NCBI GenBank assembly: GCA_964485215.1
Contig: CAZAIM010000040.1
Location: forward strand, 1-19,307
Direction: 5' to 3'
From: HGM04593 sp964485215
GTDB lineage: Bacteria > Bacteroidota > Bacteroidia > Bacteroidales > Bacteroidaceae
DNA length: 19,307 nt
Positions 1 to 8,014 of this stretch are shown piece after piece. The notes under the pieces were generated by a model. It was not told the origin of the DNA. It made no database searches and saw only the letters and a program-made list of their open reading frames with translations. A program made the position numbers and the translations under genes. Within the stretch, counting starts at the first letter, position 1, and each line of letters begins with the position of its first letter.

Positions 1-9
1 TTTTGAAGG

Positions 10-17
10 CAAACGTA
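10..17 (-). promoter_or_regulatory. Possible -7 box of a gene running off the left edge
   Basis: Read on the minus strand, this is TACGTTTG, a match to the Bacteroidetes -7 consensus TAnnTTTG. It would drive a gene lying left of the window, divergent from the secreted protein at 224. No good -33 TTTG sits at the usual 19-20 nt, so the call rests on one box. Positions 1-164 contain no gene that I can support. Confidence 0.25.
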
Positions 18-45
18 ACACAAAAACTTGTGCAAACGAGCCAAA

Positions 46-61
46 TGCAAATTTATTTGCA
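46..61. repeat. Perfect 7-bp inverted repeat TGCAAAT-tt-ATTTGCA
   Basis: TGCAAAT and ATTTGCA are separated by two bases in the intergenic region between the putative leftward promoter and the gene at 224. The symmetry and position would suit an operator, but A/T-rich palindromes are common between Bacteroidales genes and no regulator is encoded nearby. Confidence 0.3.
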
Positions 62-153
62 ATTTCCGTCGAGTGCAGCCAAGACTAGGAATTACAAAGT
101 TACTTTTTAGCCACCCCTTTTTATTTGAAAACCAACAGCAAATACAATTCAAT

Positions 154-178
154 TTTAGAAGCTGTTTGAATTCCTGGA
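154..178. repeat. Copy 1 of shared TTTAGAAGCTGTT element
   Basis: TTTAGAAGCTGTT at 154-166 recurs as its exact reverse complement at 1211-1223 and 14291-14303. In the other copies a second arm (TTCTAAA in the orientation read here) completes an inverted repeat. In this copy the second arm has decayed to roughly TTCCTGGA. The element overlaps the -33 box of the gene at 224, so a bound protein would compete with or assist polymerase. It could be an operator, an RNA element or the remnant of a small mobile repeat. Confidence 0.5.
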
Positions 179-195
179 GAATATAACTATATTCG
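165..195 (+). promoter_or_regulatory. Promoter of the secreted protein gene at 224
   Basis: A TTTG -33 box (165-168) and a TATATTCG -7 box (188-195) are separated by 19 nt, matching the Bacteroidetes primary sigma factor pattern with C in place of T in the -7 box. The ATG at 224 lies 28 nt after the -7 box, the same geometry as the nadA and PAP2 promoters in this window. Confidence 0.6.
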
Positions 196-223
196 CAAGC
201 GTAAGAACCAAAAGCCAACGACT

Positions 224-1141
224 ATGAAAAAACATTTCATTCTGCTGCTTATGCTCCCTATGTTCGCTATGGCACAGCAGGAAAAAGGAACAGACATTGC
301 CAGCATCATTGCTGCAACACCTGAGGAAATCAGCGAGGGGTGGTACCAGATTAGAGCCATCTCAGGTACAACTGCCGATATGTACGATGCCATTAATGCC
401 GGCAACAACTACATTCACACCGCCGGCAACGAGTACCGCAAACTGAACACCGAGTACTACCCATTGGAGTTTTCGGCCATTGACGTGGGTAACCCTGTAA
501 CTACCTTTTTATATATAACGCCGGGCAATCCAGGATTCTGCATAAAGGCACTCAACGGACACTATGTAAGGGAAAAACCCATAGCATCAAGAACCCCGAA
601 GTATGAGATTTCCATAACCGGTACCGACGGCAATCTTGTCATAGGCAACTGGTCGGCCATCAAACGGAGCAACAGCGAGATGCCTTATGTAGGCAAGGCA
701 AGCAACGGCACAAGCACAACAAACATAATGAGGGTTCCCGAAGAGATACTTGCCCAATACGATATCTACAGCGTGAACATTCAAGGAGAAGGGTTGGCAA
801 GCGAAATTGGCAGAGACGTACAGGTCACTTGCAGCAACAGCAATAATCTCGGACTCAGTTCTGTGTTCGATTATGGATACTTTTTCTTTGCCAAAGGAAC
901 AGAAGTCAAAGCAAGCGATTTCAGCATAAACGAACGCGAAGGCTACAGAACCTTTATAGAAATAGAAGGCTACAGCATAAACATCTCATATGCGGCTACA
1001 GGCATAGAGGAAATACCGGAAACCGGCGAGGACAGCAAGGTCATATACGACCTTTTGGGACGTGAGGCCAAGAATCCTGGCAACGGCATCTACATCATAA
1101 ACGGCAAGAAGAGACTTATAAAGCAAGGGGAAGAACCTTGA
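224..1141 (+). CDS. Small secreted protein with ricin-like fold region and Bacteroidales C-terminal tail
   Basis: This 305-residue protein starts with a Sec signal peptide (MKKHFILLLMLPMFAMAQ, cleavage near residue 18-19). The body (about 35-260) has features seen in ricin-type or beta-trefoil surface lectins of this group: 'GWYQIRAISG' near residue 40 and a later 'FCIKALNGHYV' stretch. This similarity is weak and no catalytic motif is seen. The end carries a short tail: TGI-EI near 258, IYDLLGR near 274 and GIYIINGKK near 287-295, which resembles T9SS-type or Por-like sorting tails of Bacteroidales. Unusually, the tail does not stop after the terminal Lys but runs on for QGEEP. The next gene is the micro-protein at 1286, 144 nt away. 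Function is unknown; glycan binding at the surface is an inference. Confidence 0.8.
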   Translation: MKKHFILLLMLPMFAMAQQEKGTDIASIIAATPEEISEGWYQIRAISGTTADMYDAINAGNNYIHTAGNEYRKLNTEYYPLEFSAIDVGNPVTTFLYITPGNPGFCIKALNGHYVREKPIASRTPKYEISITGTDGNLVIGNWSAIKRSNSEMPYVGKASNGTSTTNIMRVPEEILAQYDIYSVNIQGEGLASEIGRDVQVTCSNSNNLGLSSVFDYGYFFFAKGTEVKASDFSINEREGYRTFIEIEGYSINISYAATGIEEIPETGEDSKVIYDLLGREAKNPGNGIYIINGKKRLIKQGEEP

Positions 1142-1200
1142 CAAAATCCATTGGAAACAGGTTATAGGCTTATGAAACAGCGTCTATAAGAAAAATATTC

Positions 1201-1223
1201 TTTAGAAATTAACAGCTTCTAAA
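1201..1223. repeat. Copy 2 of shared element, complete inverted repeat
   Basis: TTTAGAA (1201-1207) and TTCTAAA (1217-1223) form a perfect 7-bp inverted repeat with a 9-nt centre ending in AACAGC. On the minus strand it reads TTTAGAAGCTGTT followed by TTTCTAAA. It lies 62 nt upstream of the micro-protein start at 1286 and shares its 13-nt core with 154-166 and 14291-14303. Confidence 0.55.
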
Positions 1224-1285
1224 CTTTATTGCTGCAAGGTTGTTACTTCATATAGTATTTATTATAAACCCAAAAGAATACAATT

Positions 1286-1456
1286 ATGAAGAAAGCCTAT
1301 CTTGCTCCCAAAGTGGAGCCAATCAACATTGAAACAACGATAATTGCAGCATCTACCGACGAGGTCACAAGAAGTTCAGACAGCAGCATCTCCGGCACGG
1401 CAAACAAGACAAACGCTGCTTCGCGCAGCAGCTGGGGCAACATATGGAGCAACTGA
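1286..1456 (+). CDS. Micro-protein 1 (56 aa), MKK-Y--P / WGN-W family
   Basis: The reading frame encodes 56 residues, beginning MKKAYLAPKVEPINIE and ending SSWGNIWSN. It resembles the 54-residue product at 13869: both have MKK-Y--P, then N-E at residues 14 and 16, AAS near residues 21-24, a polar Ser/Thr/Asn- or Gly-rich centre and a C-terminal WGN[IL]W block. No hydrophobic signal peptide is present, so Sec export is not expected. Short Bacteroidales hypotheticals starting MKK-Y--P are familiar to me, but I know no established function. The arrangement of conserved start, AAS boundary, variable core and conserved end could fit a leader/core peptide. The gene follows a secreted tail-bearing protein and converges on nadA. 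The matching second copy is the main argument that it is real. Confidence 0.7.
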   Translation: MKKAYLAPKVEPINIETTIIAASTDEVTRSSDSSISGTANKTNAASRSSWGNIWSN

Positions 1457-1491
1457 CCTCAAATGGTGAGCAGAGAGCAAGCGTCTTATGG

Positions 1492-1525
1492 AAGGAGAGG
1501 GTGACCCAAAAGTCATCCTCTTCTT
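1492..1525. terminator. Hairpin between micro-protein 1 and convergent nadA
   Basis: Two 14-nt arms (1492-1505 and 1512-1525) pair with two G-U wobbles around a 6-nt loop CCAAAA. There is no U-tract on either strand, so termination by the intrinsic route is uncertain; it may protect 3' ends of the two convergent transcripts. The surrounding 1457-1680 stretch has no gene I can support. Confidence 0.4.
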
Positions 1526-1680
1526 GTTGGAGGGTGAATAAAAAGCAAAGTTCAAGGCTTGTGCAGGCTTCAAAACCGCAGTTTACTTGGCGTAAGGAGT
1601 GTACACAGGTACTCGACCAAGCCTTAATATTGATGACAACGAAGCAGTTTGTCAATTATGATACACCGCCTTGCTCAAAT

Positions 1681-2661
1681 TCATTTCGAAAGTTCAAGCA
1701 TTCTAATGATTGGTCTCTTCGCATCCTCGCGGAGAGTTTCGTCGAGTTCCACTGTGGGCCACTCATACTTGAGTGTATTATACAGTTTCTCGAGGGTGTT
1801 CAGACGCATAAATGCACACTCGTTGCACGCACAACTGCCGGCCATTGGAGGCACCGGAATAAAATTCTTGTCGGGGCAACGCTTCATCATCTCGTGCAAT
1901 ATACCGCTCTCGGTAGCCACTATGAAATCCTTGGCTTCGCTCTTTTCGGCATAGGAAAGTATTGCAGCCGTAGAGCCGATGAAGTCGGCAAGTGCAAGCA
2001 CGCCGCTCTTGCACTCAGGATGAGCCAGAACCTTTGCCTCGGGATTTGCACTGCGAAGCTCCACAATCTTCTCTATCGAGAACTGCTCATGCACGTGACA
2101 GCCGCCGTTCCACAGAAGCATGTTACGGTGGGTCACAGCATTAAGGTACCCGCCAAGGTTCTTGTCGGGAGCAAAGATAATCTTCTCGTCCTTGGGAAAA
2201 CTTTCGACCACAGCACGGGCATTCGTCGAGGTCACAACAATGTCGGTAAGAGCCTTCACTGCTGCCGAGGTGTTCACATAGGCAACAACCTTGTATCCAG
2301 GATGCTCGGCCTTGAACTTTGCAAGTTCCTCGGCCGGACAGCTCTCGGCAAGGGAACATCCGGCATTAAGGTCGGGTATAAGCACCTTCTTGCCGGGAGA
2401 GAGAATCTTGTTCGTCTCGGCCATAAAGTGAACGCCACACATGACAATTATATCGGCCGTAGTCTCTTCCGCCTTCTGCGCCAGTGCAAGACTGTCGCCT
2501 ACAATGTCGGCAACATCCTGCACAGTGCCATCGGTATAATAGTGCGCAAGTATCACGGCGTTCTTCTCCTTGCACAATGCACGTATCTCTGATTTAAGGT
2601 TCACATCAGCAGGCACAGCCTCATCGATGTAGCCTTTTTCTATCCATTCCTGCTTAATCAT
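1681..2661 (-). CDS. nadA: Quinolinate synthase NadA
   Basis: NadA condenses iminoaspartate with dihydroxyacetone phosphate to quinolinate in de novo NAD synthesis, using a [4Fe-4S] cluster in the cytosol. The 326-residue product is normal for the family and has the early 'VILAHYYTDGTVQDVAD' block and 'GDSLALAQKA'. The three expected cluster cysteines are Cys75 (MCGVHFMAET), Cys188 (NGGCHVHEQ) and Cys282, the last of the CACNEC group before AFMRLN. The start is the ATG at 2661. An in-frame TTG at 2682 is rejected because it lies only 7 nt after the -7 box, roughly at the transcription start. nadB and nadC are not in the window; the gene stands alone behind its own promoter. Confidence 0.97.
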   Translation of the reverse strand: MIKQEWIEKGYIDEAVPADVNLKSEIRALCKEKNAVILAHYYTDGTVQDVADIVGDSLALAQKAEETTADIIVMCGVHFMAETNKILSPGKKVLIPDLNAGCSLAESCPAEELAKFKAEHPGYKVVAYVNTSAAVKALTDIVVTSTNARAVVESFPKDEKIIFAPDKNLGGYLNAVTHRNMLLWNGGCHVHEQFSIEKIVELRSANPEAKVLAHPECKSGVLALADFIGSTAAILSYAEKSEAKDFIVATESGILHEMMKRCPDKNFIPVPPMAGSCACNECAFMRLNTLEKLYNTLKYEWPTVELDETLREDAKRPIIRMLELSK

Positions 2662-2689
2662 AATAGTTCTGTTTATGAACAATACCTTG

Positions 2690-2720
2690 CGAAGGTAATA
2701 AAAAAAATCTGCATACCGAA
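2690..2720 (-). promoter_or_regulatory. nadA promoter
   Basis: On the minus strand, TTCG at 2720-2717 (weak -33) is followed after 19 nt by TACCTTCG at 2697-2690, another TAnnTTCG -7 box. The ATG at 2661 is 28 nt downstream. The -7 box lies in a small inverted repeat TACCTT-gcg-AAGGTA (2683-2697), which could also be an operator. Confidence 0.5.
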
Positions 2721-2730
2721 AGGTATATGC
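2700..2730 (-). terminator. Intrinsic terminator of the PAP2 gene
   Basis: On the minus strand, a stem made from GCATATACC and GGTATGC (2711-2730, two-base bulge) with loop TTTC is followed by AGA and a run of eight T (2707-2700). It lies about 30 nt after the PAP2 stop and overlaps the -33 region of the nadA promoter. Confidence 0.6.
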
Positions 2731-2762
2731 AACAATAACCTTTTATAACATAAGAAGCCTTC

Positions 2763-3308
2763 CTAGAATTTCATCGACACATATATTCCGCACCCTCCTT
2801 CGCTGTTCACCGTAGGCGATACCACCAGTTCATGCTCCTTAGCGAAAGGCGTTGTCAGCAGAAAGGCACTGCCTGTACCTATTGCAGCCCCGGCAAAGAC
2901 ATCCCAGAAATCGTGCTGTTCGGAGTAGACACGTCCCCATGCCACATAACTGCTGACCACATAGGCCGGTAGACCCCATTGCCAACCATACCGCTCCTGC
3001 AGGAATGTAGCCCCGGCAAACGAGAAGCCGGTGTGGTTCGAGGGGAACGAACGGTTGTCACTGCCATCGGGACGTTCCTTGCTTACCGTATATTTCAGAG
3101 CATAGCTCACTGCGACTGATGCTGCAAGCGACTCGCCAAGCTGAAGCAAGCCCTTGTAGTCACCCTTTGACAACGCAACGCAAGCACCAGCCGAAGCCGG
3201 CACGAACATAGCGATGTCGGTCGACAGGTCTACAGCCTTGCGCCCCTGTGCAACGGTTGGGACTGCCACTGAAATTGCCATAAGCAATAACATGAATCTC
3301 TTTATCAT
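2763..3308 (-). CDS. Exported PAP2-family phosphatase
   Basis: The 181-residue product has a signal peptide (MIKRFMLLLMAISVAVPTVAQ) and the three PAP2 motifs: K----RP in 'SKERPDGS', PSNH in 'FPSNHTGFSFAG' (Asn replacing the usual Gly), and the R-----H---D block in 'GRVYSEQHDFWDVFAG'. Family members remove phosphate from lipid phosphates such as undecaprenyl pyrophosphate or phosphatidate, or act as non-specific acid phosphatases; the substrate cannot be told from sequence. The protein is short and has few hydrophobic segments after the signal peptide, so it is probably periplasmic or peripherally membrane-attached. The ATG at 3308 is chosen; the TTG at 3350 lies upstream of the -7 box and cannot be in the transcript. 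Confidence 0.88.
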   Translation of the reverse strand: MIKRFMLLLMAISVAVPTVAQGRKAVDLSTDIAMFVPASAGACVALSKGDYKGLLQLGESLAASVAVSYALKYTVSKERPDGSDNRSFPSNHTGFSFAGATFLQERYGWQWGLPAYVVSSYVAWGRVYSEQHDFWDVFAGAAIGTGSAFLLTTPFAKEHELVVSPTVNSEGGCGIYVSMKF

Positions 3309-3336
3309 AGTCAGGACTAAGAAACTGTTTCCGATG

Positions 3337-3344
3337 CAAATATA
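3337..3344 (-). promoter_or_regulatory. -7 box of the PAP2 gene
   Basis: The minus strand reads TATATTTG, a perfect TAnnTTTG, 28 nt before the ATG at 3308. No clear TTTG lies at the -33 position. Confidence 0.5.
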
Positions 3345-3421
3345 AGACAATACCCCGACTTCACCTACTGAGCCTGCTAAAATAAAAAGAACAAAATATT
3401 CCTATTTTAATTTTTATCATT

Positions 3422-3429
3422 TATCTTCG
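3422..3429 (+). promoter_or_regulatory. -7 box of the TRIC-family gene
   Basis: TATCTTCG followed by CA is identical in ten bases to the box before the TSCPD gene at 8019. It lies 23 nt before the ATG at 3453. The upstream sequence is very A/T-rich and lacks a distinct TTTG. Confidence 0.5.
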
Positions 3430-3452
3430 CATAATTGAAAAAAGACAACAGT

Positions 3453-4109
3453 ATGGATATAGTACAATCAATGGGCAATTGGCTCAGCAGCATAACATTC
3501 CTTCAGATAATCGACTTCATTGGAACATTCGCCTTTGCCATAAGCGGAATACGCCTTGCCTCGGCTAAGCGGTTCGACTGGTTCGGAGCCTATGTTGTTG
3601 GCGCAGCCACAGCCATTGGTGGCGGAACATTGCGCGATATGATGCTCGATGTGCCTGTATTCTGGATGCACGACGGGATATATCTCACCTGTACCGGCCT
3701 GGCACTGCTGTGGGTAATACTGTTCCGCAAGCATCTGGTGCATATGCACAATACCTTCTTCATCTTCGATGCCATAGGCCTTGCCCTTTTCACCATTGTA
3801 GGCATACAGAAGACACTCGACTGCGGACTTCCCATTTGGGTAGGTGTTGTCATGGGCACAATGACCGGTGCCGCAGGCGGTGTCATACGTGATGTGCTAA
3901 TCAATGAAGTGCCGCTCATATTCCGCAAGGAGATATATGCAATGGCATGCGTTGTAGGAGGCGTTGTCTATGGATTGTGCGACTGGTTCGGATGCGCCAA
4001 TGCAATGACACTGGTTGCCTGCGGAACAGCAGTCTTCCTCACCCGGGTGCTTGCAGTAAAATACCAGATTTGCCTTCCCACGCTCAAGGCCGAGGAGGAT
4101 GACAAATAA
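3453..4109 (+). CDS. TRIC cation channel family (UPF0126) membrane protein
   Basis: The 218-residue protein has two halves of three predicted membrane helices each plus a seventh, the inverted-repeat layout of the UPF0126/TRIC family. Its two Gly-rich signatures are 'IGGGTLRDMMLDVPVFW' (GGGTLRD at about 56-62) and 'GGVIRDVLINEVPLIF' (GGVIRD at about 142-147). Prokaryotic TRIC homologues form trimeric potassium-permeable channels; some relatives may carry other small solutes, so a transport role in the inner membrane is sound but the substrate is not. The ATG at 3453 is preferred to an upstream in-frame TTG at 3435, which is only 5 nt after the -7 box. The GH20 gene follows after 41 nt and may be co-transcribed. 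Confidence 0.93.
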   Translation: MDIVQSMGNWLSSITFLQIIDFIGTFAFAISGIRLASAKRFDWFGAYVVGAATAIGGGTLRDMMLDVPVFWMHDGIYLTCTGLALLWVILFRKHLVHMHNTFFIFDAIGLALFTIVGIQKTLDCGLPIWVGVVMGTMTGAAGGVIRDVLINEVPLIFRKEIYAMACVVGGVVYGLCDWFGCANAMTLVACGTAVFLTRVLAVKYQICLPTLKAEEDDK

Positions 4110-4150
4110 CTGCCGTTTCTGAAAATACAAACAATTTCTAATCAACCGAT

Positions 4151-7100
4151 ATGAAAAAGACTACACTGTTTATCCTGATTATGACTCTTTGCCTGCCTAT
4201 GGCAATGAAAGCCGACGGTGAAATCAACCTCACCCCTCTGCCAATGAAAATGACAAAGGGCAGCGGCACACTTCTTATGCCACAAAGTTTCAAGATTGCA
4301 ACCGGGAGTCTCGACGGCAACCAACGTGCCGAGGCCTTGAAATTTGCCGGGCTGTTCAGCCGTGTCACCGGCTCCACCGTTGAGGTGACGGACGATGCAG
4401 CAGAGGCATTAATAAGAATGTCTCTCTACAACGGCAGCGAGACATTGGGCGATGAAGGCTACACGCTCGACATCTCAGCCGACGGCATTGCTATTGCGGC
4501 CAACGATGCGAAAGGATTCTACTACGCGTTCCAAAGCATAAAGAAGATGCTTCCGGCCAATGTCATGGCTGAGGTCGAGGATACCAATGTCATGGAATAC
4601 ATGCTGCCGATTGTGAGCATAGTCGATGCACCACGCTTTGAATACCGTGGCTTTATGCTCGATGTAAGCCGCCACTACTTCAGCATCGAACAGATTAAGC
4701 GTATGATTGACGTAATGTCATACTACAAGATGAACCGTTTCCATTGGCACCTCACCGACGACCAGGGCTGGCGTTTCGAAGTAAAGAAATACCCTCGTCT
4801 CACTACCGTAGGCGCAACACGCAACAATTCCTGGAGCGTTGACCCGGAATACGGCGGCTATTATACCAATGAGCCATACGGTCCATACTTCTACACCCAG
4901 GACGAGTGCCGCGAGATTGTTGCATACGCAGCCGAACACCATATCGAGGTGATTCCAGAGATTGAATTCCCAGGACATTCATGTGCCGTGAACACTGCCT
5001 ACCCCGAATTCAGTTGCAACCCCAACGGTGCACACAGCGTACAGGTAAACGGCGGAATCTTCAGCGATGTCCTCAATGTAGCCAATCCTCATACCGTGCA
5101 GTTTGCAAAGGATGTGCTCGACGAAGTAGCCGAGGTTTTCCCATGCGAATACATACATATCGGCGGCGACGAGACACCCACTACTGCATGGCAGAACAAT
5201 GATGAATGCAAGGCACTTATGCAGGAAAAGGGATTCGGCAATATACGTGAGCTGCAGTCGTATTTCGTACGCCAGTTGGCCGACCACCTCGCACAGAAGG
5301 AGGGAGACAAGAAACGCACTGTCATTATGTGGAACGAAAGTCTCACGGCAAGTGGCACAAACATCGGCCTTATCGACGGCACCGAAGGCACGCTTATGTG
5401 CTGGGAGAACGGGCAGGTGCAGCCTGGAGCACTGAAGGCTGCGGAACTTGGAATGAAGTCGATTATTACCCCTTGGGGGCCCTACTACATAAACCGCAAG
5501 CAAAGCCGTGACCCGGGAGAACCCACCGGAGCCGGTTACGGCGATGACACTGTAGAGGCCACTTACAACTATGTTCCCGTACCAGCAAGTGTCCCGGCCG
5601 AGCTGCAGAAGTACTACATTGGAGTACAGGGAACATTCTGGACCGAGCACGTGCAGAGCAACTATCTGCTCGAGTACCTTGCCCTGCCACGTCTCATCGC
5701 CATTGCCGAGACTGGCTGGACCCCTGCGGCAAAGAAGAATTTTGCCGACTTCCAGCAACGCATAACAAATGACACCCTGCTGCTCAACTACAACAACTAC
5801 GAATATGGCCGTCATTATATTCTTGATGGCAATGAGAGCGAGGACTCAAAGGTTATGCCTGTTCCATCGACCGAAGAGAACATGGTGTGGTACCGCATTG
5901 TAACCACAGCCACCGATGCACGTGCCGGGCGTTGCATACAGCTGCTGCGTGCCAATTCAAGTGAGATTGGAACAGGCAATGCCAAGGCTGGACGCTTATG
6001 GAACAGTGCTGTAATTGAAGACGAAAGCGACGAGGGGTACGACTACCAGTTATGGGCTTTTATGCAAGACCCTGCAAACCCTGAACGTTGGGCTATTGTC
6101 TGCAAGGCAAAGCCCGAGGGTTCGGTCAAGGGCACACCTACAGCCGAGAACAACACCGGCCGTTGGGACTATGACGAGAGCAAACGTCACTATGACTTCA
6201 TACTTGGTGACAGAGCCTATGCGCAGAACGGCAACAACTACAACTACAGCATACGTAGCCAGAAGGTAACGAACACCAGCATGTGCCTTAACTATGCCGG
6301 CCCGGGACAGACCTATTCCATTAACCTGTGGAGCGACCCGGCCGACGGCAACGGAGGAATATGGGAGTTCCGCCCTGTTGAAGCAGCCGGTGAAGGCATC
6401 AATGCCGACTACCCCGTCGAGGGCACCCTCTACCTCATAACCAACAACACGGAGAGATTCAATGGCTTTTCGCTTTATGACAACGGCAATGCAGCAGTTC
6501 GGGCAGCCAACGACACCTATGGAGCTAACCTGTGGGAACTCACCGGCACAGCCATCACCGATGCCGGGCAGACATTCCATCTGCGCAATGCCATAACAGG
6601 CCGATATATAAGCAGTGCCACAGCACCAGTAGCACTGGGTGAGAGTGGAATAACACTCACTAACAGATACAACCCCAAGAGCGGCGATTTCAGCATTGAG
6701 GCTGGTGGTGAAGCACTCTACCCAATGCCGGAGCGTGCAACCGACAACCCCAACACACTCAACAAGGGCGGCATCTACCCACAAGGAACCGGATGGATAT
6801 ATACAAAGGCTCTGCTGGCAACATACGAATGCTACGACGAGAACGGCGTGCTGCTGCAAAAATTCTATCAGGCAGTACCCTACGGCAGTGAGTTCGTTGC
6901 CAAGATACCCGTAATCACAAACTACAAGGCTATCTCGCACACAGTAGCAGCCGAAGAGAACGGATATTGCGTGAAGGCGACCTACGCACGCACAGCCTAT
7001 AGCATAACATATCGTTGCTTTATGCCCGACGGTAACCTTATCGCCGAGCACACCGTACCCTGCGGAATAGGCGACAGCTACTCGGTACAGTACCCCGTAA

Positions 7101-7963
7101 TAGAATTCTTCAACTGCATTGGCAGCGAAGTCGATGAACGCGTAATAATAGTACCTCGCGAGGACACTGTTATAGATGTATTCTACGACTGCGAAGGCAT
7201 TATGGGAGCAGCAGCGATAGGCGATGCCGTTACGGAACTTGAAGACGGAGCATCGTACCTTATATACAATGCAAAGGACGAGAAAAGCCGTAGCGGATTC
7301 CTTAGTGTGAGCAAGGCCGGCGAGGGTATAAGCACCACCAACGGCTTAAGCGAAGCCAATCCCGGTTTCATTTGGAACCTTAGCGGCGGTGAAGGCAAGT
7401 ACAGCGTCACGAACAACTACGGTATCTGCATTCCCCAACTGCTCCGCGGTTCACTGGTTACAGGCAGCACCACCGCCGAACCCTTCACCTTCACTCTTAA
7501 CAATGACGGTACCACATGGAGCGTACAGGGCACGAGCAACAGCTATTACTGGAACGGCAACTCAAACAACACCTTCACAGGATGGGACGACGGTCACCCG
7601 TTCATCATATACAGCTACAGGCCACACCCATACTTTGCCGTACAGTACAGATGTATCGATGAGGAAGGCACACTGCTTGCAGGCAACATGCGCTATGTGA
7701 AGGCTGGTGACAGCTATCTGCTGCTGGCCCCGATAATAGAAGGCTACACCCTGAAGGAGAGCGATGCAGTGCAGGAAGAACTTGCCTACATCGCCGGCAA
7801 CATTCTCATAACACTCACCTACACCAGCGGCGAGACCGGTATTACAGAGATAAAAGAACAAGGAGGAAAGAAGAAAGAGATTTATGACATTGCAGGCCGA
7901 AAGGTTGAAAAACCAGTTAGAGGCATATATATCATCAACGGCAAAAAGGTGTTTTTAAAGTAA
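4151..7963 (+). CDS. Secreted modular GH20 beta-N-acetylhexosaminidase
   Basis: This 1270-residue exo-hydrolase releases terminal GlcNAc or GalNAc from glycans by substrate-assisted catalysis. A signal peptide (1-21) leads into a GH20b-like domain (about 25-155) and the catalytic barrel (about 162-525). The catalytic pair is Asp340-Glu341 in 'IHIGGDETPTTAW'; 'NRFHWHLTDDQGWRFE', 'VIPEIEFPGH' and 'GTFWTEH' are further GH20 landmarks. The C-terminal half is unusually long: ricin-like regions (about 575-745, 752-885 and 1020-1157), MucBP-like repeats starting 'TYECYDENG', 'TYRCFMPDG' and 'QYRCIDEEG' (about 890-1013 and 1160-1225), then the sorting-type tail (IYDIAGR ... GIYIINGKK). These extra modules probably hold the enzyme to mucin-type glycans, an inference from module type. 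A strong terminator follows. Confidence 0.96.
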   Translation: MKKTTLFILIMTLCLPMAMKADGEINLTPLPMKMTKGSGTLLMPQSFKIATGSLDGNQRAEALKFAGLFSRVTGSTVEVTDDAAEALIRMSLYNGSETLGDEGYTLDISADGIAIAANDAKGFYYAFQSIKKMLPANVMAEVEDTNVMEYMLPIVSIVDAPRFEYRGFMLDVSRHYFSIEQIKRMIDVMSYYKMNRFHWHLTDDQGWRFEVKKYPRLTTVGATRNNSWSVDPEYGGYYTNEPYGPYFYTQDECREIVAYAAEHHIEVIPEIEFPGHSCAVNTAYPEFSCNPNGAHSVQVNGGIFSDVLNVANPHTVQFAKDVLDEVAEVFPCEYIHIGGDETPTTAWQNNDECKALMQEKGFGNIRELQSYFVRQLADHLAQKEGDKKRTVIMWNESLTASGTNIGLIDGTEGTLMCWENGQVQPGALKAAELGMKSIITPWGPYYINRKQSRDPGEPTGAGYGDDTVEATYNYVPVPASVPAELQKYYIGVQGTFWTEHVQSNYLLEYLALPRLIAIAETGWTPAAKKNFADFQQRITNDTLLLNYNNYEYGRHYILDGNESEDSKVMPVPSTEENMVWYRIVTTATDARAGRCIQLLRANSSEIGTGNAKAGRLWNSAVIEDESDEGYDYQLWAFMQDPANPERWAIVCKAKPEGSVKGTPTAENNTGRWDYDESKRHYDFILGDRAYAQNGNNYNYSIRSQKVTNTSMCLNYAGPGQTYSINLWSDPADGNGGIWEFRPVEAAGEGINADYPVEGTLYLITNNTERFNGFSLYDNGNAAVRAANDTYGANLWELTGTAITDAGQTFHLRNAITGRYISSATAPVALGESGITLTNRYNPKSGDFSIEAGGEALYPMPERATDNPNTLNKGGIYPQGTGWIYTKALLATYECYDENGVLLQKFYQAVPYGSEFVAKIPVITNYKAISHTVAAEENGYCVKATYARTAYSITYRCFMPDGNLIAEHTVPCGIGDSYSVQYPVIEFFNCIGSEVDERVIIVPREDTVIDVFYDCEGIMGAAAIGDAVTELEDGASYLIYNAKDEKSRSGFLSVSKAGEGISTTNGLSEANPGFIWNLSGGEGKYSVTNNYGICIPQLLRGSLVTGSTTAEPFTFTLNNDGTTWSVQGTSNSYYWNGNSNNTFTGWDDGHPFIIYSYRPHPYFAVQYRCIDEEGTLLAGNMRYVKAGDSYLLLAPIIEGYTLKESDAVQEELAYIAGNILITLTYTSGETGITEIKEQGGKKKEIYDIAGRKVEKPVRGIYIINGKKVFLK

Positions 7964-7981
7964 CAAGGTACACAACAACAG

Positions 7982-8014
7982 GCAGCGCGCCAAATTTGGC
8001 GCGCTGCTTTTTTT
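7982..8014 (+). terminator. Intrinsic terminator after the GH20 gene
   Basis: Positions 7982-8007 are a perfect 26-base palindrome (arms GCAGCGCGCCAAA and TTTGGCGCGCTGC), followed by seven T (8008-8014). A hairpin in RNA needs the central AAATTT as loop, leaving a 10-bp G/C-rich stem. It begins 18 nt after the GH20 stop. Confidence 0.9.

Noticed and set aside
154..178. Terminal repeat of a complete insertion sequence bounded by 154 and 1223
   Set aside because: The shared element is inverted at these two places, as IS ends would be, but the enclosed gene is a secreted protein rather than a transposase, the left copy lacks a full second arm, and no target duplication was found by eye.
1365..1655. 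Cys-rich 96-codon minus-strand frame near micro-protein 1
   Set aside because: The cysteines come from antisense reading of Ser/Ala-rich codons; it lies between two convergent genes and has no plausible promoter.
1444..2592. A 382-codon open frame on the plus strand
   Set aside because: It lies opposite nadA, whose product is an unmistakable full-length enzyme; the plus-strand translation has no recognisable domain. Only its first few codons overlap the micro-protein end.
4979..5815. A 278-codon minus-strand frame
   Set aside because: Antisense shadow of the GH20 catalytic domain, which contains the intact catalytic Asp-Glu pair.
6050..7051. A 333-codon open frame on the minus strand, rich in Cys and Val
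   Set aside because: It is antisense to the GH20 C-terminal modules and has no family features; such frames arise from the codon bias of the sense gene.
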